Notes: a model not told the origin generated them from the sequence alone. A DNA stretch of 64,000 bases from DASYGT01 sp035999365 (GCA_035999365.1 DASYGT010000058.1:1-64000); one strand, 5' to 3'; shown: positions 23,770 to 34,167, numbered from the stretch's first letter. Numbers and translations are program-made.

Positions 23770-25137
23770 GTGGACCTCTCGACGATCGTCAAGGCGTACG
23801 ACGTGCGCGGGACCGTGCCCGATCAGCTCGACGAGCCGATAGCGCGGGCGATCGGGGCGGCGTTCGTCGACGTCACGGGTGCGAAGAAGATCGTCACTGC
23901 GCACGACATGCGCGACTCGGGACCGGGTTTGGCCCGCGCCTTCGCTGAGGGGGCCCTGCACCGGGGTGCGTCGGTCGTCGAAGCCGGCCTCGGCTCGACG
24001 GACATGCTCTACTTCGCCTCCGGCCACCTCGATCTCCCCGGCGCGATGTTCACTGCCAGCCACAACCCCGCGCAGTACAACGGGATCAAGATGTGCCGCG
24101 CCAGCGCCGTCGCCATCGGGCAGGACACCGGGTTGGCCGAGATCGGTGCACGCGCTGGTGCGCTGCTGGCCGGGGGACTGCCGCCCGCCGAGGTCGCGGG
24201 GACGGTCGAGCAGGTTGATCTGCTGCCGGAGTACGCCGCCTACCTGCGTGGTCTCGTCGACCTGCGCGGCATCCGGCCCCTGAAGGTGGTCGTCGACGCC
24301 GGCAACGGGATGGGCGGCTACACGGTGCCCGCCGTCCTCGGCGACACGGTGCTTGCGGCGCTGCCACTCACGATCGTCCCGCTGTATTTCGATCTCGACG
24401 GCACCTTCCCGAATCACGAGGCCAACCCGCTCGAGCCGAAGAATCTCGTCGACCTGCAGCGCGCCGTGGTCGCCGAGGGCGCTGACCTCGGTCTGGCGTT
24501 CGACGGCGACGCCGACCGCTGCTTCGTGGTCGACGCTGCGGGCAATGCGGTGTCGCCGAGCGCAGTAACCGCTCTCGTCGCTTCGCGCGAGTTGGCGAAA
24601 TCGCCGGGGTCGGTCGTCATCTACAACTTGATCACCTCGCATGCCGTCCCTGAGGTGATTCGCGAGAACGGCGGCGAGCCCGTGCGCACGCGCGTCGGCC
24701 ACTCGTTCATCAAGGCAGAGATGAAGCGCACGAACGCCGTGTTCGGCGGCGAGCATTCCGCGCACTACTACTTCCGAGACTTCTGGTTCGCCGACACCGG
24801 CATGCTGGCGGCGATGCACGTGCTCGCTGCATTCGGCGAGCAACCCGGCACCCTGGCCGACCTCACCGCGCAGTACACGCGCTACGCCGCGTCCGGCGAG
24901 ATCAACTCGACGGTTGACGATCAGCAGCGCCGCCTCGACGCCGTCCGCGCCGCCTTCGCAGAGCGTGCGAGTTCCATCGACGAGCTGGACGGGCTGACCA
25001 TCGAGCTGCCCGACGGCAGCTGGTTCAACGTCCGGGCGTCCAACACCGAGCCGTTGCTGCGCCTGAACGTCGAAGGTCCGGACGAGGCCTCGATGTCGGC
25101 CGTCCGCGACGACGTGCTGGCCCTCATCCGCAGCTGA
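23770..25137 (+). CDS. manB: phosphomannomutase/phosphoglucomutase
   Basis: 455-aa alpha-D-phosphohexomutase that interconverts mannose-6-phosphate and mannose-1-phosphate for GDP-mannose, feeding mannosylated lipids and glycans. Seen: catalytic Ser in TASHNPAQYNG, metal loop FDGDADRC, sugar-specificity loop GGEHSAHYY, and phosphate-binding RASNTEPLLRLN. The N-terminal KAYDVRGTVPDQL is typical of the actinobacterial enzyme. It heads a run of manB-Trm112-SIS-CDF-manA. Confidence 0.93.
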   Translation: MDLSTIVKAYDVRGTVPDQLDEPIARAIGAAFVDVTGAKKIVTAHDMRDSGPGLARAFAEGALHRGASVVEAGLGSTDMLYFASGHLDLPGAMFTASHNPAQYNGIKMCRASAVAIGQDTGLAEIGARAGALLAGGLPPAEVAGTVEQVDLLPEYAAYLRGLVDLRGIRPLKVVVDAGNGMGGYTVPAVLGDTVLAALPLTIVPLYFDLDGTFPNHEANPLEPKNLVDLQRAVVAEGADLGLAFDGDADRCFVVDAAGNAVSPSAVTALVASRELAKSPGSVVIYNLITSHAVPEVIRENGGEPVRTRVGHSFIKAEMKRTNAVFGGEHSAHYYFRDFWFADTGMLAAMHVLAAFGEQPGTLADLTAQYTRYAASGEINSTVDDQQRRLDAVRAAFAERASSIDELDGLTIELPDGSWFNVRASNTEPLLRLNVEGPDEASMSAVRDDVLALIRS

Positions 25138-25173
25138 TCTCGTACCGATCCGTCGACGCCGACAAGGAGCGAC

Positions 25174-25374
25174 ATGCCCATCGACACAGCACTGCTCGAC
25201 CTGCTGGCCTGCCCGAGCGACGATCACGCCCCGCTGCGCCTCGAGGAGCGCGCCGGTCGACAGATCCTGGTGTGCACCCACTGCGCGTCGACATTTCCGA
25301 TCCTGGAGGACATACCGGTGCTGCTGCTCGACGACGCGACGCCAGGCCCCAACGGGCTCGGCAAGCGAACCTGA
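25174..25374 (+). CDS. Trm112 family zinc-ribbon-like protein
   Basis: 66-aa protein (MPIDTALLDLLACPSDDHAPL ... CTHCASTFPILEDIPVLL). The ACP and CTHC cysteines and the IPVLL segment define the Trm112/YcaR fold. In bacteria its partner is not established; eukaryotic Trm112 activates methyltransferases. RBS AAGGAG precedes the ATG by about 6 nt. It sits between manB and the sugar-isomerase-like gene as in mycobacteria. Confidence 0.88.
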   Translation: MPIDTALLDLLACPSDDHAPLRLEERAGRQILVCTHCASTFPILEDIPVLLLDDATPGPNGLGKRT

Positions 25375-25395
25375 CCTCGATGGTGCACGACGCAG

Positions 25396-26541
25396 ATGTT
25401 TGATGAAGCCGTTCTCGACGACGCCGATCTGCTGGAGCGGCGTGACGAGCAGCGCCTGCTCCGCACGCTGGCCTCTGCCGGTGCACAGGTTCGGCGTGCC
25501 GTCGAGCTGCGCGACGACTTCGGTGTCGAGCGGCTGCGCGGCGACATGCCGCGTGCGCTCCTCGTCGCCAGCGACGCCCCGCCGTCCGCCGCGTTGCGGT
25601 TGGTCACCAGGCTCAGTTGCGAGGCCACCCCGGCGTTGCCGTGGCACGGCGTCGAGCTGCCGCGGTGGGCCGGGCCGGCCGACGCCCTGCTCATCGGCGC
25701 GGTCGACGGTCGGCATCCACGGCTTGCAGAGCTCGCCGAGCAGGGGGCCAGGCGCGGCTTGGCGATGGCGGTCGTCGCACCGGCCGGTTCACAGGTCGCA
25801 GCCGCTGCGGGCCGTGCGCCGTTGCATGAGCTACCCCCCGACCTGAATGTGCGCGCCGCGCGTTGGGCCGTGCTGACGCCCCTGCTGCAGGCGCTCGACG
25901 CCCTCGGCATTCATCAGATCTCCCGCGAGGTCTTCGATGCGATCGCCGATGCGCTCGACGAGACGGCAGAGGCCTGCCGCCCGAGCGGTGACGCCTTCAC
26001 CAACCCGGCCAAGTCACTGGCGGTCGAGTTCGCCGACTCGATTCCGTTGATCGTCGGGGCCGGCGCGCTGGCAAGCGTGGCGGCGCGGGCGACCGCCGAC
26101 GCGTTGCAGCTGTGCGCAGGGGTCGAGGCGGTGTCGGTGAGCCTTCCCGACGGCGTCGCCCGCGCGGGGGCGCTGCTCCGTGGCGCAGGTCCGGCGGCGG
26201 CCGACGACTTCTTCCGCGACCGCAACGATGCCGGACACGTCCGCCGCGCGCGACTGCTCGTCGTCGGCGACGACGGATCGCCCGACGACCCCGGTCTCGG
26301 TGATCGATCCGGCGCCCGCATCCAGCTCGACGAGGTCGCGGCGCGGCGGGCGGCGGCAGCGTTGCACCAGCTAGCCCGGGAAATGGGGCTGCGTTCCTCC
26401 AGTGTCGACGTGCCCGAGGGCGCGAATCCGCTGGCGCGCTTCGGTGCCTCCGCGGCGTTCGGTGAGTTCACCGCCGCCTACCTCGCCTTCGGCCTGGGTC
26501 TTGATCCCGGCGCCCGAACTCCGGCCGAACTGGCGCACTGA
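25396..26541 (+). CDS. SIS/phosphosugar isomerase-like protein (TobH/Rv3256c type)
   Basis: 381 aa, resembling the bifunctional phosphoglucose/phosphomannose isomerase family of archaea but highly divergent. It opens MFDEAVLDDADLLERRD and has two weak SIS-like halves (about 30-150 and 205-370); the second contains DSIPLIVGAGALASVAARAT. In M. tuberculosis the equivalent Rv3256c lies between manB and manA. Catalytic activity is uncertain because the usual phospho-sugar-binding serines are not obvious. It may help supply mannose-6-phosphate with ManA. Confidence 0.8.
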   Translation: MFDEAVLDDADLLERRDEQRLLRTLASAGAQVRRAVELRDDFGVERLRGDMPRALLVASDAPPSAALRLVTRLSCEATPALPWHGVELPRWAGPADALLIGAVDGRHPRLAELAEQGARRGLAMAVVAPAGSQVAAAAGRAPLHELPPDLNVRAARWAVLTPLLQALDALGIHQISREVFDAIADALDETAEACRPSGDAFTNPAKSLAVEFADSIPLIVGAGALASVAARATADALQLCAGVEAVSVSLPDGVARAGALLRGAGPAAADDFFRDRNDAGHVRRARLLVVGDDGSPDDPGLGDRSGARIQLDEVAARRAAAALHQLAREMGLRSSSVDVPEGANPLARFGASAAFGEFTAAYLAFGLGLDPGARTPAELAH

Positions 26542-26562
26542 CCGGATGAAGGCAACCAACCG

Positions 26563-27480
26563 ATGAGTGCGCACGGGGGGTCGCGAGCGGTCATCGCGGC
26601 GCTGGGTGCGAACCTCGGCATTGCGGTCATCAAGTTCGTCGCGTTCGCCGTCACCGGCTCGGCGTCGATGCTCGCCGAGGGTGTGCATTCGGTCGTCGAC
26701 TCCGGCAATCAGGGGCTGTTGCTCCTCGGGGCGCGGTCTGCGCGACGCCGCGCCACACCGGAGCATCCGTTCGGCTACGGGCGCGACCGGTACGTCTACG
26801 GCTTCCTCGTGGCGCTGATGTTGTTCTCCGCCGGAGGATTGTTCGCCCTCTACGAGGGGGTGCAGAAGATCCGTCACCCGCATCACCTCGACTCCCCACT
26901 CGTCGCGATCGTCGTGCTGCTGGTCGCCGTCGGCCTCGAGGGCTTCTCGCTGCGTACCGCAGTGCGGGAATCCACCCAGCTGAAAGGTGCGGACAGCTGG
27001 CTGGGATTCATCCGGCACGCGAAGATCCCTGAGCTTCCGGTCGTGCTCCTCGAAGACGTAGCCGCCCTGATCGGACTGCTCCTCGCCTTCGGCGGCGTGG
27101 GGCTGTCCGCGGCCACCGGCGCGCGGGTATGGGACGGCATCGGGACGACTGGAATCGGTCTGCTTCTCATCACCGTCGCGGTCGTCCTTGTGATCGAGAC
27201 CAAGAGCCTGCTGGTCGGAGAATCGGCGGCACCGCGCGACGTCGCCGCGATCGGCTCCGGCTTGCTCGGTCCCGGCATCGACCGGGTCATCCACTTGCGC
27301 ACCCTTCACCTCGGTCCCGACGAACTGCTCGTCGCCGCCAAGGTGGCGATGCCGCCAACCGCAACGCTCGCTGAGGCGGCCGCGGCCATCGACGCAGCGG
27401 AGGCCCGCGTACGCAGCGCCGTTCCGTCGGCCCGCGTCATCTACCTCGAACCGGACGTCGATCGGCCGACGGATGGCTGA
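26563..27480 (+). CDS. cation diffusion facilitator family transporter
   Basis: 305-aa efflux transporter of divalent metals (Zn, Fe, Mn or Co). About six membrane helices are evident. Metal-site residues: HSVVDSGNQ in helix 2 and LLEDVAALIG in helix 5. The C-terminal domain is the usual ferredoxin-like cytosolic fold (about 215-300). Its stop overlaps the manA ATG by 8 nt, placing a metal exporter inside the mannose-phosphate operon. ManA is zinc-dependent, so a metal-homeostasis link is possible but speculative. Confidence 0.9.
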   Translation: MSAHGGSRAVIAALGANLGIAVIKFVAFAVTGSASMLAEGVHSVVDSGNQGLLLLGARSARRRATPEHPFGYGRDRYVYGFLVALMLFSAGGLFALYEGVQKIRHPHHLDSPLVAIVVLLVAVGLEGFSLRTAVRESTQLKGADSWLGFIRHAKIPELPVVLLEDVAALIGLLLAFGGVGLSAATGARVWDGIGTTGIGLLLITVAVVLVIETKSLLVGESAAPRDVAAIGSGLLGPGIDRVIHLRTLHLGPDELLVAAKVAMPPTATLAEAAAAIDAAEARVRSAVPSARVIYLEPDVDRPTDG

Positions 27481-28696
27481 GTGGCCCGCCGTGTTCGCCG
27501 TCGAGGGCGTCGAGCGCAACTACGCCTGGGGATCGCCCACGCTCATTCCGCGACTGCTCGGCGCCGAACCAGACGGCCGGCCCATCGCCGAACTGTGGTT
27601 CGGAGCCCATGAGGACGACCCGTCCTACGTCGTGTCGGAGGGCGTGGCACTCGACACGCTGATAGCCACCGAACCGGCCGCGCTGCTCGGAACGGCTGTC
27701 GCCGACCGGTTCGACGGCCGCCTGCCGTTCCTGACCAAGGTGCTCGCGGCGGAGCGGGCGCTCTCGATTCAGGTGCACCCGACGCTCGATCAGGCGCGCG
27801 CCGGCTTCGAGGCCGAGAATGCGCTCGGCCTCGCGCGCGACGCACCCGATCGCCTCTACCGCGATGCGAACCACAAGCCCGAACTACTGTGTGCGCTGAC
27901 GCCCTTCGACGCGCTGTGCGGTTTTCGCGAATGCGCCGACACGCTGCGGTTGCTCGACGCCCTCGGGTGCGCCCCACTGATTCCGGTGCGCACTGCACTG
28001 GCGGCCGGCGATCTGAAAGACGCCTTCACCTGGCTGCTTCGGGCCGACGATCCGGTGCCGATCGTGCGGTCGGTCGTGGCGCAAGCCGGGCGGCTGCTCG
28101 ACGATCCTGAGTGGGCCGGCGCGGCTCGCGCGGTGGCGATGGCGAACGCGGACTTCCCGGATGACATCGGCGTCGCGCTGTCGCTCCTGCTCAACGACGT
28201 ACGACTCGAACCCGGAGAGGCGATCTACCTCGGTGCCGGCAATGTGCACTGCTACCTCAGGGGCATGGGCGTCGAGGTCATGGCGAACAGTGACAACGTG
28301 CTGCGCTGCGGCCTCACGCCGAAGCACATCGATCTCGACGCGCTGTTGACAGTCGCTGACTTCACCCCGTTGGCCCAGCCGAGATTCGCCCCGGACCGAA
28401 CCGACGGCACGGGTAGCGAATTTCAGCCCCCGGTTCCGGATTTCCGCGTCACCTCCGTCGATCTCGACGGGTACCGCAAGCCAGGTGCCGCCCTCGGATC
28501 CTGTGCCGCCGGGACCAGCTCCCAGCCCTACCTGGTGCTGTGCGTGTCCGGTGCGCTCGAGATCGTCGCTGCCGGTGATCGGGTCAGCCTGCTGCCCGGC
28601 CGGGCGGCCTTCGTCCCCGCCCGCGAGGCCGCATTCACCCTCACCGGCGCCGGCCAGGCGTTCCTCGTGACCGTCGGCGCCGATCGGCAAACTTGA
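27473..28696 (+). CDS. manA: mannose-6-phosphate isomerase, class I
   Basis: 407-aa zinc enzyme converting fructose-6-phosphate and mannose-6-phosphate. Zinc ligands are visible: Gln and His in SIQVHPTLDQA, Glu in HKPELLCALTPFDALCGFR, and His in YLGAGNVHCYLRG. The motif GVEVMANSDNVLRCGLTPKHID is the family signature near the active site. ATG 27473 lies within the end of the CDF gene. With manB it supplies mannose-1-phosphate. Confidence 0.93.
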   Translation: MAEWPAVFAVEGVERNYAWGSPTLIPRLLGAEPDGRPIAELWFGAHEDDPSYVVSEGVALDTLIATEPAALLGTAVADRFDGRLPFLTKVLAAERALSIQVHPTLDQARAGFEAENALGLARDAPDRLYRDANHKPELLCALTPFDALCGFRECADTLRLLDALGCAPLIPVRTALAAGDLKDAFTWLLRADDPVPIVRSVVAQAGRLLDDPEWAGAARAVAMANADFPDDIGVALSLLLNDVRLEPGEAIYLGAGNVHCYLRGMGVEVMANSDNVLRCGLTPKHIDLDALLTVADFTPLAQPRFAPDRTDGTGSEFQPPVPDFRVTSVDLDGYRKPGAALGSCAAGTSSQPYLVLCVSGALEIVAAGDRVSLLPGRAAFVPAREAAFTLTGAGQAFLVTVGADRQT

Positions 28697-28720
28697 CACG
28701 ATCGTGGTAGCTTGGCCGTG

Positions 28721-30583
<1,863 letters not shown>

Positions 30584-30593
30584 TCGTCTCGAC

Positions 30594-30642
30594 ACTTCGG
30601 GGAGAGTTCGCCGCGCTGAGCGGTGTGAACTCTCCCCGAAGT
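30594..30642. terminator. bidirectional hairpin terminator between sahH and the Rieske operon
   Basis: ACTTCGGGGAGAGTTC (30594-30609) and its exact reverse complement (30627-30642) form a 16-bp stem; the 17-nt loop contains an inner CCGC/GCGG pair. It sits 11 bp after the sahH stop and 12 bp from the end of the convergent small membrane-peptide gene, so it can serve both directions. The T-rich tail is short (CTTTC). Confidence 0.85.
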
Positions 30643-30654
30643 CTTTCAGCGAGT

Positions 30655-30738
30655 TCAGTGCAGCGCGATGAGGACGCCGATCGCAAAACCGGCGGCGAGC
30701 AGCCACAAAGCCGTCGGAAGCGCAGCCCACAACCTCAT
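30655..30738 (-). CDS. 27-residue single-pass membrane peptide in the Rieske operon
   Basis: ATG 30738 overlaps the Rieske stop (ATGA) and encodes MRLWAALPTALWLLAAGFAI then GVLIALH. The peptide is almost entirely one hydrophobic helix with an N-terminal Arg. Tight coupling to the Rieske gene and an end 12 bp before a terminator support a real third cistron. It could stabilise the Rieske/DUF6529 pair as small subunits do in respiratory complexes. No homologue is recognised by eye. Confidence 0.5.
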   Translation of the reverse strand: MRLWAALPTALWLLAAGFAIGVLIALH

Positions 30739-31184
30739 CCGGAGAACACCTCGCCGTTGCGGACGGTGACGGCGACCCGCGGCAGTGGAGTGGACGCCGG
30801 CCCATTGGTAACCGCGCCCGTGCCGGCGTCGAACCTGCTGCCGTGACATGGGCAACGGATCGACCCGGTGGCGACATTGTCGACGTGGCAGCCCTGGTGG
30901 GTGCACACGGCAGAGAACGCCTGCACCTGTTGACCCTGTCGGGTGATCACGACGGCCGGGTTGGTGAGCACGACGCCACCACCGTCCGGAACGTCGGATA
31001 CGGCGACGAGGCGCTGACCCGATCCGCTCGGCGGGTTGGCGTACGCATTGGCCGCGGTGGTTCCTTTGGGCGTGGTGGCGGCGGAACTGTTGCGCGCGAT
31101 CGCGAACCCCAGGACCCCGCCCGCTACGACGATTGCGGATGCCGTCAGCGCCGAGCGCCGGGTGATGGCCTGGTCAATGCTCAC
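30735..31184 (-). CDS. Rieske [2Fe-2S] protein with Tat-type signal
   Basis: 149 aa. The N-terminus ITRRSALTASAIVVAGGVLGFA looks like a twin-arginine signal or anchor. The Rieske cluster motifs are CTHQGCHV and CPCHGSRFD (two Cys-His pairs), followed by GAVTNGPASTPLPRV typical of the fold. The GTG start overlaps the DUF6529 stop (GTGA). Exposed outside the membrane, it likely passes electrons to or from the membrane partner encoded just upstream. It is too small to be the cytochrome bc1 Rieske subunit QcrA. Confidence 0.9.
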   Translation of the reverse strand: MSIDQAITRRSALTASAIVVAGGVLGFAIARNSSAATTPKGTTAANAYANPPSGSGQRLVAVSDVPDGGGVVLTNPAVVITRQGQQVQAFSAVCTHQGCHVDNVATGSIRCPCHGSRFDAGTGAVTNGPASTPLPRVAVTVRNGEVFSG

Positions 31185-31750
31185 GTGAGCGGAAGTCCTG
31201 ACCGGGTGAAGAACCACATCGCGGAGGTCAGCCACACCACGACGAACGCGGCGAACGTCAGGCCCCCAAGTACGGGCAACGCCCAGCCCGGCAGGTTTCG
31301 CGTCCGGAGGCCGAGCATCTTGGCTGCGTACGCGCCGTAGAAGGCACAACCCATGACGCTGTGCACCAGCACGCGAGGCGTCGTGCTCACGAATCCGAGC
31401 GACCAGAGGCAGTGCACGGCGACCGGCAGGCTCAGGGCGAACGCGGCGGCGCCGCTGTAGCGGTGCACCGTCGACACGGCGCGTGGCGCGTCGCCGACGA
31501 AGGGTAGGCGTGACCACATCCAGGACGCCGTGACCACCTGAACAAGGACGAGCGTGAGTGCGGCCGTCGCGAACCAGGTCTTCATCTGCAACATGCCCGA
31601 GAAGCCCGCCAGGAAGAGCGGGCGCAGGGCTGGATCGTGCACCTTCGCGTATACCCCGAGCGCCACCGCGACGGCTGCGCCGGCCAGGAACGGTGCGGCG
31701 GCGTTCGCTGCCCGCTGGACCGGCTTACCCGAGCGGGCTGTCGCGGTCAT
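31181..31750 (-). CDS. DUF6529 family membrane protein, cytochrome b-like
   Basis: 189 aa with about five hydrophobic segments and several His in or near them (VHRYSGAAAFALSLPVAVHCLW; VLVHSVMGCAFYGAYAAKM), compatible with heme ligation of a cytochrome b561-like bundle. LPGWALPVLGG and a C-terminal SAMWFF match actinobacterial DUF6529 proteins that pair with small Rieske proteins. ATG 31750 is chosen; the open frame upstream looks non-coding. First gene of a three-gene operon, divergent from the BNR gene. Confidence 0.8.
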   Translation of the reverse strand: MTATARSGKPVQRAANAAAPFLAGAAVAVALGVYAKVHDPALRPLFLAGFSGMLQMKTWFATAALTLVLVQVVTASWMWSRLPFVGDAPRAVSTVHRYSGAAAFALSLPVAVHCLWSLGFVSTTPRVLVHSVMGCAFYGAYAAKMLGLRTRNLPGWALPVLGGLTFAAFVVVWLTSAMWFFTRSGLPLT

Positions 31751-31861
31751 GGCGCCAGATTGGCACGCACGGGCGCTGTAGTACACCTGTTCAGACCGGG
31801 CAGAGCCGAAAGTTGACTCAGGGCTTCTGCGTTGTCGGGGGAACATGCCAGGCTCGGGTGC

Positions 31862-32947
31862 ATGGCTGAGTTCCTCCTCGCGATCGGCACGACCAAGGGC
31901 CTTCTCCTGGCCCGCAGCACCGATCGCAGCACCTGGCAGATGTCCGAGCCGGCGTTCCTGATGAACGGTGTCTATGCCGTCGCCATCGACACCCGGGGTG
32001 ACACGCCGAGGCTGCTCGTGTCCGCGACCAGCGAGCACTGGGGGCCGTCGGTCTTCCGCAGTGACGATCTCGGTGCCAATTGGGTCGAGCCGGACGAGGG
32101 GGCGATCGCATTCCCCGAGGACACCGGCACCTCGCTCGCCCGGGTGTGGCAGCTGGCGCCGTCAGCGGCCGAGCCCGGTGTCGTGTGGGCCGGCAGCGAG
32201 CCCCAGGGATTGTTCCGCAGTGAGGACGGCGGCGAGCACTTCCGGTTCGTCCGCGAGCTGTGGGACCACCCGCACAGACCGGATTGGGGGGCGGGATTCG
32301 GTGGGGCGGCGATCCATACCGTGCTGCCGCACCCGACCGATCGCGACCGCGTACTCGTCGCGATGTCCACCGGTGGCGTGTACCGCACCCAGGATGCGGG
32401 CCGCACGTGGTCGGCGTCGAACGGAGGCGTGAAGGTTTCCTTCTCGCCCGATCCGTGGCCCGAGTTCGGCCAGTGCGTGCACAAGGTTGCCCGCGACGCG
32501 GCCGAACCTGATCGCCTGTTCCTGCAGAATCACCACGGCGTCTACCGAAGTGACGACGACGGGATGTCGTGGACGTCGATCGCCGCTGATCTCCCGACCG
32601 ACTTCGGCTTCGCCATGGTCACGCATCCGCGCAAGGGTGAGGTCGCCTACAACTTCCCGGTCACCGCTGACCGCGAACGGCTGCCCCCGGGGCGGGCCTG
32701 CCGGGTCTTCCGCACCGAGGATTCCGGGGCCTCGTGGACGCCACTGGGGCACGGACTTCCGCAGCAGGACTACTACGGGATCGTGCTGCGCGACGCGATG
32801 TGCACCGACGACGGCGAACCCGCCGGCGTGTACTTCGGAACGCGCAACGGCGACGTCTACGCCAGTTCCGACGAAGGCGCCGGGTGGGCGCTCGTGGCTG
32901 CTCACCTGCCCGACGTGCTGTGCGTGCGCGCGGCACAGATCTCGTGA
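31862..32947 (+). CDS. BNR-repeat beta-propeller (sialidase/Vps10-like) protein
   Basis: 361 aa with repeated BNR Asp-boxes: VFRSDDLGANW, LFRSEDGGEHF, VYRTQDAGRTW, VYRSDDDGMSW, VFRTEDSGASW, VYASSDEGAGW, six in all, forming a propeller. There is no signal peptide, so it is cytosolic, and no sialidase catalytic residues are apparent. The gene is coupled by GTGA overlap to a MoaD-like gene, a pairing I recall in other actinobacteria. Function unknown; often labelled glycosyl hydrolase, which is not supported here. Confidence 0.85.
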   Translation: MAEFLLAIGTTKGLLLARSTDRSTWQMSEPAFLMNGVYAVAIDTRGDTPRLLVSATSEHWGPSVFRSDDLGANWVEPDEGAIAFPEDTGTSLARVWQLAPSAAEPGVVWAGSEPQGLFRSEDGGEHFRFVRELWDHPHRPDWGAGFGGAAIHTVLPHPTDRDRVLVAMSTGGVYRTQDAGRTWSASNGGVKVSFSPDPWPEFGQCVHKVARDAAEPDRLFLQNHHGVYRSDDDGMSWTSIAADLPTDFGFAMVTHPRKGEVAYNFPVTADRERLPPGRACRVFRTEDSGASWTPLGHGLPQQDYYGIVLRDAMCTDDGEPAGVYFGTRNGDVYASSDEGAGWALVAAHLPDVLCVRAAQIS

Positions 32948-33240
32948 GCGAGCCCGCGGCGGCGCGGGTCGTCGTGCCGGCGGCATTGCGGCAGTTCACC
33001 GACGGGTCGGCACACGTCGAGGTCGCGGTGGCTTCCGGCGCAACGGTCGGCGACCTGCTCGATGCGCTCGCCGAGCTGAAGCCGGCCCTGGTGCGGCGTA
33101 TCCGCGACGAGCAGGGCCAGCTGCGCCGATTCGTGAACCTCTACGTCGACGGCGAGGATGTTCGTCGCGCCGGCGGCAATTCCGCGGCCGTGCCCGCCGG
33201 CGCCGAAGTGCTCGTGCTGCCCTCGGTCGCCGGCGGGTGA
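32944..33240 (+). CDS. MoaD/ThiS-like ubiquitin-fold protein ending in Gly-Gly
   Basis: 98 aa, beta-grasp fold: VVVPAALRQFTDGSAHVEV, TVGDLLDALAELKP, FVNLYVDGEDVR, and the C-terminus VLVLPSVAGG. The terminal GG is the site of adenylylation and thiocarboxylation or conjugation in MoaD, ThiS and CysO. No moa, thi or MoeB-type activating gene is nearby. GTG 32944 overlaps the BNR stop. It may be a sulfur carrier for an unknown pathway or a modifier of its BNR partner. Confidence 0.88.
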   Translation: MSEPAAARVVVPAALRQFTDGSAHVEVAVASGATVGDLLDALAELKPALVRRIRDEQGQLRRFVNLYVDGEDVRRAGGNSAAVPAGAEVLVLPSVAGG

Positions 33241-33247
33241 TCAGCGG

Positions 33248-34060
33248 CTAGCTTCCGGCGTAGGCCGAGAAGGCCGGGAAGTATCCGCCCGACTGACCGG
33301 CAGCGGTCGGGTGGTACGACTGCGTGATGTTGCTCCAATCGATGGAGTGCAGCCACGAGTTGCTGTCACAGATCTCGTGCCCGTTCGCGAACGCGGAGCG
33401 CACGTCGGCGAAGGAGAAGCCGTGTCGGGCTGCGGCCGCCTGGATGACCCCGTCGAGCACGTCCGCACCTTCGTTGATCTTGTTGCGATCGGTGCTGCTG
33501 AGACCGATGCAGTACCACAGGTCGTGGTAGAAGCGCGGGTAGTCCACCACCACGACGCGGGCGTTCGGCGACCGGCTGCGGATGCCGTTGTAGGTGGTGT
33601 CGAGCCAGCCCGGCAGCGACGTGCGTGCCGTGTTCTCGGCTGCGTTGACCTCGCTCACGCAGGTGTCGGTGCTGTAGATGACGCAGTCCTCCATGACGGT
33701 GGAAAACCCCACGTCGTTGCCCCCGATGGTGATGCTGACGAGCGTGGTTGTGGAGCTGAGCGCCGAGAGCTGGTTGGCGTTGACATCGGTCGTCTTCGCG
33801 CCGCTGCACGCCACCGACACATAGGACGCCGGGGCGTGCGCGTTGGCCCAGAGCTGGGAGTAGGCGAGCGTGCTGCGCAGGCAGCTGCCGCTGGAGGAGG
33901 TGTAGCTGCCGGAACCGACACCGGAGGCGTAGGAATCGCCGAGGGCGACATACCGGGCGCCGGCGGCCGACGCCGGGCCGGCGGCGACCAGGGCAGCAAC
34001 AGCAACGACGGCTGTGACCACGGTGATCCTGGTGACGAGCGAGACACGCGATCTGAGCAC
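33248..34060 (-). CDS. secreted SGNH/GDSL-family esterase or lipase
   Basis: 270-aa exported hydrolase. A signal peptide with AAGPASAAGA cleavage region (about 25-34) precedes block I GDSYASG (nucleophile Ser), block III GGNDVGF, and block V SYHPTAAGQ (catalytic His). The usual Asp three residues before the His is replaced by Gln, as in Ser-His dyad-type Streptomyces esterases. About six cysteines suggest disulfides outside the cell. GTG 34060 has GGAGG 5 nt upstream; a GTG at 34072 is an alternative. Divergent from mtrA. Confidence 0.88.
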   Translation of the reverse strand: MLRSRVSLVTRITVVTAVVAVAALVAAGPASAAGARYVALGDSYASGVGSGSYTSSSGSCLRSTLAYSQLWANAHAPASYVSVACSGAKTTDVNANQLSALSSTTTLVSITIGGNDVGFSTVMEDCVIYSTDTCVSEVNAAENTARTSLPGWLDTTYNGIRSRSPNARVVVVDYPRFYHDLWYCIGLSSTDRNKINEGADVLDGVIQAAAARHGFSFADVRSAFANGHEICDSNSWLHSIDWSNITQSYHPTAAGQSGGYFPAFSAYAGS

Positions 34061-34132
34061 GAATACCTCCACGAGAAGACGAACCCGATCAGGACGGACA
34101 ATCCCTACCAGCTATCTGTGACGGCGGGAAGA

Positions 34133-34167
34133 TGATCAGACCGCTGGATTTGCGTTAAGTCTGATCA
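34133..34167. promoter_or_regulatory. 9-17-9 inverted repeat between the SGNH gene and mtrA
   Basis: TGATCAGAC (34133-34141) and GTCTGATCA (34159-34167) are perfect inverted repeats separated by 17 bp, within the 228-bp divergent region. It may be an operator for either gene. No clear promoter elements were identified around it. Confidence 0.4.

Noticed and set aside
23422..25716. 764-codon open frame antisense to manB and its neighbours
   Set aside because: No domain, covers well-supported genes on the other strand.
28690..28720. TTGACA at the manA stop as a promoter for the MerR-sahH gene
   Set aside because: The only TA-rich element downstream (TAGCTT) is 9 bp away, far too close for a -10. 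No promoter is claimed.
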